Shown here piece by piece: positions 25,823 through 33,915 of a DNA stretch of 64,000 bases (positions are counted from its first letter, which is position 1; each line of letters begins with the position of its first letter). Under the pieces are notes generated by a model. That model did not search any database and was not told where the DNA came from. It saw only the letters and a program-made list of their open reading frames with translations. The DNA lies in the NCBI RefSeq assembly GCF_900156865.1, contig NZ_LT732529.1, positions 761,056-825,055 of the forward strand. The letters are read 5' to 3'. Made by a program: the position numbers and the translations under genes. Origin of the DNA: Litchfieldia sinesaloumensis (lineage in GTDB: Bacteria > Bacillota > Bacilli > Bacillales > Bacillaceae_L).

Positions 25823-27589
25823 CTGGATTCTGTAGATGTAAAATATAGAGGTTCGAGTTTTTTAGTTTCAAAGGTTAAAGATATATTCACTCCAGAAGAC
25901 TTTACAGAAGAACATCGTATGATTGCTAAAGTAGCACAGCAGTTTGTCGAAAAAGAAGTTACACCTGTTATCGACGAAATCGAACAACAAGACTTCAATG
26001 TAGTTGTTTCGCTACTCCATAAGGCAGGAGATATTGGACTGTTGGCCCATAGTGTTCCGGAGCAATATGGGGGACTAGGGCTCGACAAAGTGAGCAAGGG
26101 TATCGTCGGGGAAATGATTGGTCGTACTGGTGCGTATGGAGTTGCACATTCAAACCACACTTGTATTGCCACACTACCAATCACCTATTTCGGTACGAAA
26201 GAGCAAAAGGAAAAATACTTACCAAAATTAGCGTCTGGACAATATATAGGCGCTTATTGCCTAACAGAGCCTGGGGCTGGGTCAGATGCCTTATCATCCA
26301 AAACGACAGCTGTTTTAAATGATACTGGAACTCATTACCTTTTAAATGGAACCAAAATATTTATTACGAATGCTGAGTTTTCCAATACGTTTATCGTGTA
26401 CGCAAAGGTAGATGGTTCAAAGTTTACAGCATTTATAGTAGAAAGAGATTTTCCAGGATTATCGCTTGGACCCGAAGAAAAGAAAATGGGAATCAAAGGT
26501 TCATCAACGAGAACCGTATTCCTCGAGAATTGCTATGTACCGGTTGAGAATGTTTTGGGAGAAGTCGGAAAGGGACATGTTATTGCTTTGAATGTACTGA
26601 ATTTGGGTCGTTTTAATCTAGGGTCAGCGTGCATGGGTGGTGCAAAATATGGTTTAGAGCTTTCTCTAACCTATTCAAATCAACGAGAGCAATTTGGTAG
26701 TAAGATATCTACATTTGGTGCTACAAGAGAAAAAGTGGCTTCGATGGCAACAAAGATATATGCAGCGGAGTCGCTTCAATATCGTACCGCCTTTTTACTA
26801 GAAGATGCCTTAGGAGGATTATATGAATCTAGTGATACTAAGTTAATTAGTAAGCGATTAATGGAATATGCAACAGAGTGTGCAATCTGTAAAGTCTATG
26901 GATCTGAAACCTTAGATTATATTGCGGATGAGGCTCTTCAACTTCACGGTGGAGCTGGATATATTAAGGAGTATACCATTGAACGCATGTATCGTGACTC
27001 TCGAATTAATCGAATTTTTGAAGGAACAAATGAAATCAATCGCTTAATTATTCCAACTCAGTTCTTAAAAAAGGTATTAAAAGGTAGGGTAAGTCTAGAG
27101 GAGGATGTTCAAAAGGCAGTTAAAGACTTACATTCACAACAACCTGAAACTAATTCTATACTAGGTAGAGAGCAGAATGCTATTACGCTTATCCGTAATC
27201 TTTTTTTGTATTGTACAGGAGTCTTATTTAAATCATATGGTTTTGAACTCAAGGGTGAGCAAGAAGCATTAATGAAGTTAGCAAATATAGGAATTCAATT
27301 ATATGCATCTGAGTCGGTGGTGCTCCGCACACTGAAAGCCATTCAAAAAAATGGGGAGGAAAATGAGAAGGTCAAGATTTTATTCGCACAATCCTATATT
27401 GACGATGTTCTTCTTGATATTGAGACCGATGCAAAAAGATTGGTCACAGGTACACTAAAAGACGCTGAACTCAAGCAGAGTATGAAAATTATTAGTAATA
27501 ATTTTGCAGATTTAGCAAGGTCTGGTGCCACACAGCGTAGACGTCAAATTGCTGATGTTTTAAATCAATATAATAGATATCCGATATAG
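25823..27589 (+). CDS. acyl-CoA dehydrogenase, FadE/very-long-chain type, probable CTG start
   Basis: A roughly 588-residue flavoprotein with an extra C-terminal domain (about 410-588), as in FadE of Bacillus and in ACADVL. Motifs: CLTEPGAGSDA, FITNAEFSNTF, MGIKGSSTR, catalytic Glu in RIFEGTNEINRL. The first ATG in frame (25919) would remove a conserved stretch (RGSSFLV...FTPEDFTEEHRMIA). The frame is open upstream to a TGA at 25814-25816, with no ATG, GTG or TTG. CTG at 25823-25825 lies 8 bases after AAGGGGTG and is the best start; ATT 25817 is nearer that box. The gap to the phosphotransferase gene is 26 bp, so same operon. Role: the alpha-beta dehydrogenation step of beta-oxidation. Confidence 0.88.
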   Translation: MDSVDVKYRGSSFLVSKVKDIFTPEDFTEEHRMIAKVAQQFVEKEVTPVIDEIEQQDFNVVVSLLHKAGDIGLLAHSVPEQYGGLGLDKVSKGIVGEMIGRTGAYGVAHSNHTCIATLPITYFGTKEQKEKYLPKLASGQYIGAYCLTEPGAGSDALSSKTTAVLNDTGTHYLLNGTKIFITNAEFSNTFIVYAKVDGSKFTAFIVERDFPGLSLGPEEKKMGIKGSSTRTVFLENCYVPVENVLGEVGKGHVIALNVLNLGRFNLGSACMGGAKYGLELSLTYSNQREQFGSKISTFGATREKVASMATKIYAAESLQYRTAFLLEDALGGLYESSDTKLISKRLMEYATECAICKVYGSETLDYIADEALQLHGGAGYIKEYTIERMYRDSRINRIFEGTNEINRLIIPTQFLKKVLKGRVSLEEDVQKAVKDLHSQQPETNSILGREQNAITLIRNLFLYCTGVLFKSYGFELKGEQEALMKLANIGIQLYASESVVLRTLKAIQKNGEENEKVKILFAQSYIDDVLLDIETDAKRLVTGTLKDAELKQSMKIISNNFADLARSGATQRRRQIADVLNQYNRYPI

Positions 27590-27602
27590 GGAGGAATGTG
27601 AA

Positions 27603-28577
27603 ATGAGAGCTATTCAATTTACAGAATATGGTGGACCTGAAGTCCTAAAACTTGTAGAGGTTGAACGACCAAAACCAAACGCAAATGAAGTCGTCATTGA
27701 AGTAAAAGCCATTGGCGTAAATTATGCAGATACGGCCCGTCGAGAAGGCCAATACGTAGTCAAAACAGAGCTACCATTTATACCTGGAGCAGAAGTAGCA
27801 GGTATTGTCGTGGAAATTGGTGATGAAGTGACTTCTGTCAAGGTTGGTGCTAGAGTTGTAACTCTACTCAATTCGAACGGATATGCCGAATATGCAGTTT
27901 CACATGAAAGAACGTTAATCCCTATCCCAGAAGGAGTGGACTTTGAAACTGCGGTGGCGCTTCCTTTACAGGGATTAAGTGCTTATCACATTATCAAAAC
28001 AATGGGGAGACTTGAGGAAGGTGAGACAATCTTAATTCATGCTGCAGCGGGTGGTGTGGGGTTACTTGCTGTTCAATTAGCAAAACTCTTTGGTGCTGGA
28101 AAGGTTATCGCGACTGCTAGTACTGATGAAAAACTGACTCTTGCAAGGGATATGGGAGCAGATGAAATCGTTAATTATACTTCTTCAGATTGGGACAATC
28201 AAGTACTTTTTCTTACAGATGGAAAAGGGGTAGATGTAGCCCTTGAAATGGCCGGTGGGGACGTATTCAAGAAAACATTAGGATGCTTAGCCCCTTATGG
28301 TCGGCTAGTCATTTACGGAGTTGCTAGCGGTGAACAAAGTAGGATGTATCCATCAAGTCTGATGGCAAAGAATCAATCCGTAATTGGCTTTTTCCTCCCT
28401 CAAATTATGAGAAGAAAGGAACTTTTTCAAACTAGTTTAATTGAACTTCTACAATACGTAGGTAGTGGAAAGTTAAAATTAACAATTGGTGGTGTATACC
28501 CGCTTGATCAAGCCGCAATGGTTCACGAACAATTGCAGGGAAGAAAGACATTTGGAAAGCTCATTTTAACACCTTAA
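27603..28577 (+). CDS. quinone-oxidoreductase-like MDR enzyme
   Basis: A 324-residue medium-chain dehydrogenase/reductase of the NADPH:quinone reductase class without the zinc ligands of alcohol dehydrogenases. Starts MRAIQFTEYGGPEVL; substrate region GVNYADTARREGQY; nucleotide motif HAAAGGVGLLAVQLAK (about 145-160); DGKGVDVALEMAGG. Such enzymes reduce quinones or alkenals/enones. The ATG follows GGGAGGAATGTGAA and lies 13 bp after the dehydrogenase, last gene of the operon. Reduction of an alpha,beta-unsaturated carbonyl in the same pathway is conceivable (inference). Confidence 0.9.
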   Translation: MRAIQFTEYGGPEVLKLVEVERPKPNANEVVIEVKAIGVNYADTARREGQYVVKTELPFIPGAEVAGIVVEIGDEVTSVKVGARVVTLLNSNGYAEYAVSHERTLIPIPEGVDFETAVALPLQGLSAYHIIKTMGRLEEGETILIHAAAGGVGLLAVQLAKLFGAGKVIATASTDEKLTLARDMGADEIVNYTSSDWDNQVLFLTDGKGVDVALEMAGGDVFKKTLGCLAPYGRLVIYGVASGEQSRMYPSSLMAKNQSVIGFFLPQIMRRKELFQTSLIELLQYVGSGKLKLTIGGVYPLDQAAMVHEQLQGRKTFGKLILTP

Positions 28578-28589
28578 ATTAAGGTTAGT

Positions 28590-28618
28590 ACCCGGGTGCA
28601 GATTACCTGGGTTTTTTA
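28590..28618 (+). terminator. terminator closing the acyl-CoA cluster
   Basis: ACCCGGGT (28590-28597) pairs with ACCTGGGT (28605-28612) with one mismatch, followed by TTTTT. Confidence 0.75.
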
Positions 28619-28638
28619 ATTTTTTGATAAATGTCGAA

Positions 28639-28661
28639 AAAGGCTCGGAATTTTGCCGAAT
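28639..28661 (+). promoter_or_regulatory. possible sigma-H promoter of kinA
   Basis: AAAGGCT (28639-28645) and CGAAT (28657-28661) stand at roughly sigma-H spacing, about 160 bp before kinA. The -35 lacks the second A of AGGA. kinA is sigma-H dependent in B. subtilis, which is the reason to look here; the match by itself is weak. Confidence 0.3.
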
Positions 28662-28820
28662 TTTCTTTATAATAATAAAAACAGGTCATTCTACCTATGG
28701 ATTACAACTTATCCCTAAATTAATGTAAAAGTATAGTAAAAATATGGTTATTAAACTGAAATTTTAGATTGATTTCGATTCTATATATATTAAAAAACTG
28801 AATGGGGGGAGGGGAATAAA

Positions 28821-30680
28821 ATGAAGGTGAAAAATCAGTTAAGTCCTACAAAAAATAAAGCAGATGTTCAATTCCCTGTTAATCTCGTATTTACAGTGAC
28901 GGTAAATGGAAAGATACTTTATGTTTCAAATCATTGTAATGATATCCTAGGTTACACAAGTGACCTATTAATTGGAAGTGCTATTAGGAATATTATACAT
29001 AAAGATGACCGTTTCATGCTTGAAAGCAATTTATTTAATAAACAAGATCGTTCAACATGTGCACTTCGGATTATGAAGGCAAACAATGAATTTGTCTGGT
29101 TCGAAGCAAATGTTGAACCAATTTACACTTCTTCTTCTAGTGAATATGAAGAGGTTCTATTAAAAATGAGAGTACTGTTAGAATCTTCAAGTAGCCAGGT
29201 GAAAGATGCTTATCGTGATAATAACCAATTATCATCAGTCATACCGGAAGTAGATTTGTTGCAAAATAGGCTAATAGATATACCTATCTTAATCGATGAA
29301 GCACCTTTTCCAATCATTATTTGTAAATTAGGAAAAATTGTTTACATGAATAAAGAGGTAGTCTCATTATTGAACATTCAGAACCCCGCTGGAGAAATTG
29401 GACACACTATTTATTCGTTTATTGATGAAGAATTCCATACGGTCGTCGAAAAACGTATTGAGCAGCTTCGAAATGGGTTTCGATTAGGTACAATTGAGCA
29501 AAAGTGGAAAAGACAAAACAATGAAGAAATCATTGTTGAGGTAAAGGAAGTTCCCATACATATAAAGGATGAAATTTTTGAATACCTGGTCCTACATGAT
29601 ATATCTTCAAGGAAATCATTTCACGATATTATTCATAGAAGCCGAGAGCGATATCAACGAATTGTGCAAAATTCAATTGATACGATAGCCGTTATTTATC
29701 AGAATAACTGGGTCTTTATAAACGATTCTGGAGTGAAAATGTTTGGTGCAAATAGCTATACAGAAATGTTGGGAAGGAATATCTATACGTTTCTTCACCC
29801 TGAAAATCATGAACAGGTCAGGAGTTTTATTGAAATTGTCAATTCGGAAAAGAAAGAAGTGAATTTCAGTAAACAATCCTGGTATACATTACAAGGAAAT
29901 CAGGTTTACACTGAGTTAATTGGAATTCCAACAACGTACTTTGGTGAAGCAGCGGTTCAAGTGATCATTCGTGATATTTCTGATCGAATAAAGGCTGAAG
30001 AATTAATGATTAAGTCTGAAAAGCTTTCTATAGCTGGACAGTTAGCTGCTGGCATTGCTCATGAAATTAGAAATCCACTAACTGCAATAAAAGGCTTTTT
30101 ACAATTATTTAATGATGAATTTCATGGAAAACAAAATTACTTCGATATTATCTTTTCAGAATTAAATCGGATTGAATTAATCTTGAGCGAGCTATTGTTA
30201 TTAGCAAAACCCTCAGAAACTAAATTTAAAAGTAAAGATATTCGAACAATTTTACGAGATGTTGTGACATTGCTTGAAACACAAGCAAATCTACAAAATA
30301 TCCAAATTAATATAGAATTTGCGAATGATGAGTCAATTATTACTTGCGATGAAAATCAAATTAAACAAGTATTTATCAATTTAATTAAAAATTCTATTGA
30401 TGCGATGGAGAATGGTGGAAGCATATTTATACGTACAATGGTTACTGAAGATTCCATTTATATTTTATTTATTGATGAGGGGTGTGGAATTCCGAAGTCT
30501 ATTCTAGACCGTATTGGTGAACCATTCTATACAACAAAAGAAAAAGGAACCGGTCTTGGGCTTATGGTAAGCTATAATATTATTGAAAATCACAGAGGGG
30601 AAATTAAGGTCGATAGTAAAGAAAATGAAGGAACGACCTTCGAAATAAAGCTTCCACGAGTGAATGAAAAGGTGCAGTAA
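28821..30680 (+). CDS. kinA: sporulation sensor histidine kinase KinA
   Basis: A 619-residue soluble kinase with three PAS domains (about 20-120, 150-265, 275-395), a phosphoacceptor helix (QLAAGIAHEIRNPLTAIKG, His near 414) and the ATPase domain (NLIKNSIDAMENGG, DEGCGIP, GTGLGLMVSYNI). Length, three-PAS layout and sequence (for instance SRERYQRIVQNSIDTIAVIY and IPTTYFGEAAVQVIIRDIS) match B. subtilis KinA, the main kinase that starts sporulation through Spo0F, Spo0B and Spo0A. There is no membrane segment. The ATG follows GGGGGGAGGGGAATAAA. In B. subtilis kinA also lies shortly after ykwC. Confidence 0.93.
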   Translation: MKVKNQLSPTKNKADVQFPVNLVFTVTVNGKILYVSNHCNDILGYTSDLLIGSAIRNIIHKDDRFMLESNLFNKQDRSTCALRIMKANNEFVWFEANVEPIYTSSSSEYEEVLLKMRVLLESSSSQVKDAYRDNNQLSSVIPEVDLLQNRLIDIPILIDEAPFPIIICKLGKIVYMNKEVVSLLNIQNPAGEIGHTIYSFIDEEFHTVVEKRIEQLRNGFRLGTIEQKWKRQNNEEIIVEVKEVPIHIKDEIFEYLVLHDISSRKSFHDIIHRSRERYQRIVQNSIDTIAVIYQNNWVFINDSGVKMFGANSYTEMLGRNIYTFLHPENHEQVRSFIEIVNSEKKEVNFSKQSWYTLQGNQVYTELIGIPTTYFGEAAVQVIIRDISDRIKAEELMIKSEKLSIAGQLAAGIAHEIRNPLTAIKGFLQLFNDEFHGKQNYFDIIFSELNRIELILSELLLLAKPSETKFKSKDIRTILRDVVTLLETQANLQNIQINIEFANDESIITCDENQIKQVFINLIKNSIDAMENGGSIFIRTMVTEDSIYILFIDEGCGIPKSILDRIGEPFYTTKEKGTGLGLMVSYNIIENHRGEIKVDSKENEGTTFEIKLPRVNEKVQ

Positions 30681-30698
30681 ATGCTGCACCTTTTTTTA
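30669..30698 (+). terminator. terminator of kinA, overlapping the stop codon
   Basis: AAGGTGCAG (30669-30677) pairs with CTGCACCTT (30684-30692); the TAA stop (30678-30680) is in the loop. A T-run follows. A second inverted repeat (GGCTAGCG 30720-30727, CGCTAGCC 30735-30742) stands before the opposite gene. Confidence 0.85.
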
Positions 30699-30748
30699 CT
30701 TCTTAAAGTAAAAGAAATAGGCTAGCGTTTTTTGCGCTAGCCGTTTCG

Positions 30749-30985
30749 TTATTGTAAAAAATTATGTTTTGACAGTAACATATTATATTGATTGGTAAGT
30801 TCGATAAATGTTGATTCATCTTGGTCAATAAGTGATTGATCAATCTGTTTTAATAATTGTTGTTTTCTAAAGGAGGCCAGTGATTGGACGAGAACCATTT
30901 CGGCTACCTTTTCATACATTTCATCATCTGGCGTTTGAGAAACTACGACTACCTCATTCTTTTGCTCTTTGTTCAAATGGTCCAT
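30749..30985 (-). CDS. small IDEAL-domain protein
   Basis: A 78-residue soluble protein. The C-terminal part (LLKQIDQSLIDQDESTFIEL followed by TNQY) fits the IDEAL domain, a short helical module found in Bacillus proteins such as ComK-related and YpiB-type proteins, where it mediates protein contacts. The ATG follows AAAGGAGTGATTAAGTA. Convergent with kinA. Partner and role unknown. Confidence 0.75.
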   Translation of the reverse strand: MDHLNKEQKNEVVVVSQTPDDEMYEKVAEMVLVQSLASFRKQQLLKQIDQSLIDQDESTFIELTNQYNMLLSKHNFLQ

Positions 30986-31280
30986 TACTTAATCACTCCT
31001 TTGTTTTTTTCGCTTATTTAAGGATTCAACTATTGAATCTTATAAGCGCCATCAAAACCATGCTATTTTAAAAAAATATTGCATCGTCTAGATGTCTTTC
31101 TATTATGAAGGAAAATCAGGTGAAAGTAAAGTGTTTTTTTTTAGAAAATTTAGATATATCAGAACTTGTTTGTATAAAATTTCCGTAATATAAGTGTAGG
31201 ATAATAAGAAAAATTGGGTTACTTTCCTAATCCATTTCATAGTATGAAATGAGAACTTCTACAAAAGGGAGGTACCTGTT
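30986..31280 (+). other. intergenic region with a palindrome before the lectin gene
   Basis: No gene seen. TTTCATAGTATGAAA (31235-31249) is a near-perfect palindrome about 30 bp before the lectin start and includes CATAGTAT, similar to the CATA...T -10 of mother-cell sigma factors (sigma-E/sigma-K). A matching -35 was not convincing. Confidence 0.3.
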
Positions 31281-32549
31281 TTGAATCAACCATATAATGG
31301 ATATCAAATCGACCCATATTTTCGAACGGCTTCGCATGGTTATTATCCATATCATTCCGTAAATGGCTTTCAACCTGCTTATTATATAAATACTCAACCT
31401 CAAGTAAATCAGGTAAGACAAACGCAAGAATTTCAAAATGTATGGAAAGAAGTGCGTAAAAATCTCCAACCTCATTATAATCAATTAGCAGAATATAATA
31501 TTGATCGGAGATTATCGCAGTTTATTGCGATGCAGCTTGTCATGTTCACACTTATGACTCAGAATCAAGTTTCTGGTTCGTTGGACCAACAAGTAAATCA
31601 AATATATCGTGCTTTTCGTAATCAAGCCAATTGGTTCTATGCTGTTTTGGCTCCGTACCGAATTCCAGATCGTATACTCGAACAAATATTTAAAGCCATA
31701 ATACGATTAACATATGAAAATATTGGTTATTCGCCTGAAAAAAATTGGAGCGAATGGGAAGACCTTGGAGGTTATTTAACATCAGGTCCTTCTGTTGCTA
31801 TCCCAGAAAGAAATCAGTTAGATGTGTATGTACGTGGAAGAAACCGTGTCCTTTACCACCGGCTGTGGGATGGTTCAAGATGGACTGAGTGGGAGAATCT
31901 TGGAGGCACGCTTACATCCTCTCCAGCTGCCGTGTCTTGGGCACCTGGTAGGGTAGATGTCTTTGCTCGAGGTGAAAGAAACCAATTGATCCATAAATAT
32001 TGGAATGGTTCTACCTGGAGTGAGTGGGAGGACTTAGGTGGAGTATTAACCTCATCTCCTGCAGTTGCCTCATGGTCGGAGAATCGTCTTGATGTATTTG
32101 GCAGGGGTACAGACCGCCATCTCTACCATATATATTGGGATGGGGCAGGATGGAGCGAATGGGAAGACCTTGGAGGTGTTCTTACTTCTGCCCCAGGTAC
32201 TGTGTCATGGGGACCAAATCGTATCGATGTCTTTGCACGGGGAGAAAATAGAGGCCTATATCATAAATATTGGAATGGCTCTACATGGAGTGGATGGGAG
32301 GATTTAGGTGGTCAATTAACATCTAGCCCAGGTGCTTCTTCGAGACATCCAAATCAACTTGATGTTTTTGTTAAAGGAACCAATGATCATTTGTATCTAA
32401 AAAGTTGGGATGGAAGTCGTTGGAGTGAATGGGAGGACCTAGGCGGAACATTAACCTCTGAACCAACCTCTGCTTCATGGAGCCGTAATCGAATTGATGT
32501 TTTTGCAAGAGGAGAAAACAACCAATTAATTCATAAATGGAAAGCATGA
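31281..32549 (+). CDS. PLL-like beta-propeller lectin-type protein with N-terminal helical domain
   Basis: A 422-residue protein without signal peptide or membrane segment. Residues 1-150: Tyr/Pro/Asn-rich start and a helical domain. From about residue 155 to the end there are six tandem repeats of 45 residues (135 bp), each with WSEWEDLGGxLTSxP, then SWxxxRxDVFARGxxxxLxHKYW. This is the repeat of PLL-type (Photorhabdus lectin) and related propellers that bind fucose or other sugars. Start TTG 31281 lies behind GGGAGGTACCTGTT. The DUF1906 gene follows after 25 bp, so the pair is probably one operon. Possible spore-surface or released protein; not shown by the sequence. Confidence 0.8.
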   Translation: MNQPYNGYQIDPYFRTASHGYYPYHSVNGFQPAYYINTQPQVNQVRQTQEFQNVWKEVRKNLQPHYNQLAEYNIDRRLSQFIAMQLVMFTLMTQNQVSGSLDQQVNQIYRAFRNQANWFYAVLAPYRIPDRILEQIFKAIIRLTYENIGYSPEKNWSEWEDLGGYLTSGPSVAIPERNQLDVYVRGRNRVLYHRLWDGSRWTEWENLGGTLTSSPAAVSWAPGRVDVFARGERNQLIHKYWNGSTWSEWEDLGGVLTSSPAVASWSENRLDVFGRGTDRHLYHIYWDGAGWSEWEDLGGVLTSAPGTVSWGPNRIDVFARGENRGLYHKYWNGSTWSGWEDLGGQLTSSPGASSRHPNQLDVFVKGTNDHLYLKSWDGSRWSEWEDLGGTLTSEPTSASWSRNRIDVFARGENNQLIHKWKA

Positions 32550-32574
32550 AGCGCAACATCTAAGGGGGGTATAT

Positions 32575-33222
32575 ATGCCTAGATATGTTTGGGGAGTAGA
32601 TTCATCAGTCGCTGTTGATGATGAACTATATACATGTGTAAAAAGTAAATTTGGAAATCCTAAATTTTGGGGAAGATACTTAAGTGAGGAGCCTAATGTT
32701 TCAACAGGATTAACAAAGGGCGAAATTTCGTTCTTACGGAATCGAGGAATAAAGGTATTGCCTATCTACCCTATCTTCTCAGAGGCTCGTGGTTATGAAA
32801 AAGGGCAACTTGCTGCACGAAATGCGGTTTTTAATGCAAGAAGGTTGGGGCTACCTATAAATGCTGCGCTTTTTGCAAATGTTGAACGCTTTGGTGCTGT
32901 TGATGAGGCGTGGATTCGCGGTTGGGCAGAATCGATTTATCCAAGTGGATATCGTCCTGGAATCTATAATAATCCGGTAGTAGGTGATTTTGCTGGAGCT
33001 TATTGTGAGGCGGTTCGTAAAAATAATCAGGTTGCACTTCAAACGATTTTGTGGAGTGCTGAACCTGAAACTGGTGTGACTAGGGAACGGAAGGTACCTA
33101 CTTTCAAGCCAGCTTCTCCAAAATGTAAATCAAATGTGTGGGTTTGGCAGTATGGAAGAGATGCCCAAGCATGTCCTGTTCATACAAATCTTGCAGATTC
33201 GCGTGTTTTGAATTATCTCTAA
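32575..33222 (+). CDS. DUF1906 (Rv2525c-like, glycoside-hydrolase-like) protein
   Basis: A 215-residue protein consisting of one DUF1906 domain: VWGVDSSVAVDDELYTCVK, FWGRYLSEEP, IKVLPIYPIF, GLPINAALFANVE, YRPGIYNNPV and the C-terminal VWVWQYG. The fold is a TIM barrel related to glycoside hydrolase family 25-like enzymes; activity is not established. Acidic residues at strand ends (Asp of GVDSS, Glu of ANVE) keep the hydrolase-like layout. No signal peptide is present, as for the lectin before it. The ATG follows AAGGGGGGTATAT. Confidence 0.82.
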   Translation: MPRYVWGVDSSVAVDDELYTCVKSKFGNPKFWGRYLSEEPNVSTGLTKGEISFLRNRGIKVLPIYPIFSEARGYEKGQLAARNAVFNARRLGLPINAALFANVERFGAVDEAWIRGWAESIYPSGYRPGIYNNPVVGDFAGAYCEAVRKNNQVALQTILWSAEPETGVTRERKVPTFKPASPKCKSNVWVWQYGRDAQACPVHTNLADSRVLNYL

Positions 33223-33224
33223 TA

Positions 33225-33253
33225 AAAACCAGGTGAAATCCACCTGGTTTTTT
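33225..33253. terminator. terminator between the DUF1906 gene and ykyB
   Basis: AAAACCAGGTG (33225-33235) pairs with CACCTGGTTTT (33241-33251), with further T's. A-rich upstream, so usable from both sides. Confidence 0.88.
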
Positions 33254-33263
33254 GATGTGTACA

Positions 33264-33734
33264 TTATCGGTAACTTTCACCTAATTTTTTGAATACTGGT
33301 TTTTGATAGGTTCGTTTATTTGGACGCTGTGTATTCTCTGTTTTCTCTTCTTCAATACCAACGTATTGCTGTAGAAGGTTTTTAGCTAGAGAAAGTGAAA
33401 GATAGGTTTTTGGATTACGATAGGTCTGATTCAACTTTCCAAGGTGTGGTAGGCTAGAGAAGTCTTCTTTTGTGGGAGGCATGTGAAAATAATAGTCTCC
33501 GGCTGAAATTAAGACATCGGATTGTTGTTGACTATTTTTGGGATTTCTAGAAAAGTGAAGTCCTTCTTTTTTTGCTTTTCCTTCTGTAATAAGCTTTTCT
33601 AATGCTTTTCTCTTTAGAAGGTATAAAAATTTAGGGTTTGTAGCAGTCTTCGCATGCCTGTTCACGACAAAAATGGCACGAGCAAGGTTGTCCACTGTTG
33701 GCTTAAGTGGCACTTGATTTACCTGTTTTTTCAT
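33264..33734 (-). CDS. ykyB: YkyB-family protein
   Basis: A 156-residue basic soluble protein nearly the same as B. subtilis YkyB: PTVDNLARAIFVVNRHAKTA, NPKFLYLLKRKAL, GLHFSRNPKNSQQQSDVLIS, YYFHMPPTKEDF and the C-terminal KPVFKKLGESY. Function unknown; conserved in Bacillaceae. The ATG follows GAAAGGAGAGAAAGT. Position near kinA and ykuE is as in B. subtilis. Confidence 0.93.
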   Translation of the reverse strand: MKKQVNQVPLKPTVDNLARAIFVVNRHAKTATNPKFLYLLKRKALEKLITEGKAKKEGLHFSRNPKNSQQQSDVLISAGDYYFHMPPTKEDFSSLPHLGKLNQTYRNPKTYLSLSLAKNLLQQYVGIEEEKTENTQRPNKRTYQKPVFKKLGESYR

Positions 33735-33915
33735 ACTTTCTCTCCTTTCTAACTTCTATTATACTGTTAGTAGTGTACTTTGACAAATTCTCTAGGGATG
33801 TTGCAATTCATACAATTTACTAATTCATACAATATAAGAATTATCATGAAAAAATAAAGGTTTTTGTCGATATATGTAGAAGAAATAGATATTAACTGTA
33901 ATAGGGAATGGTCTG

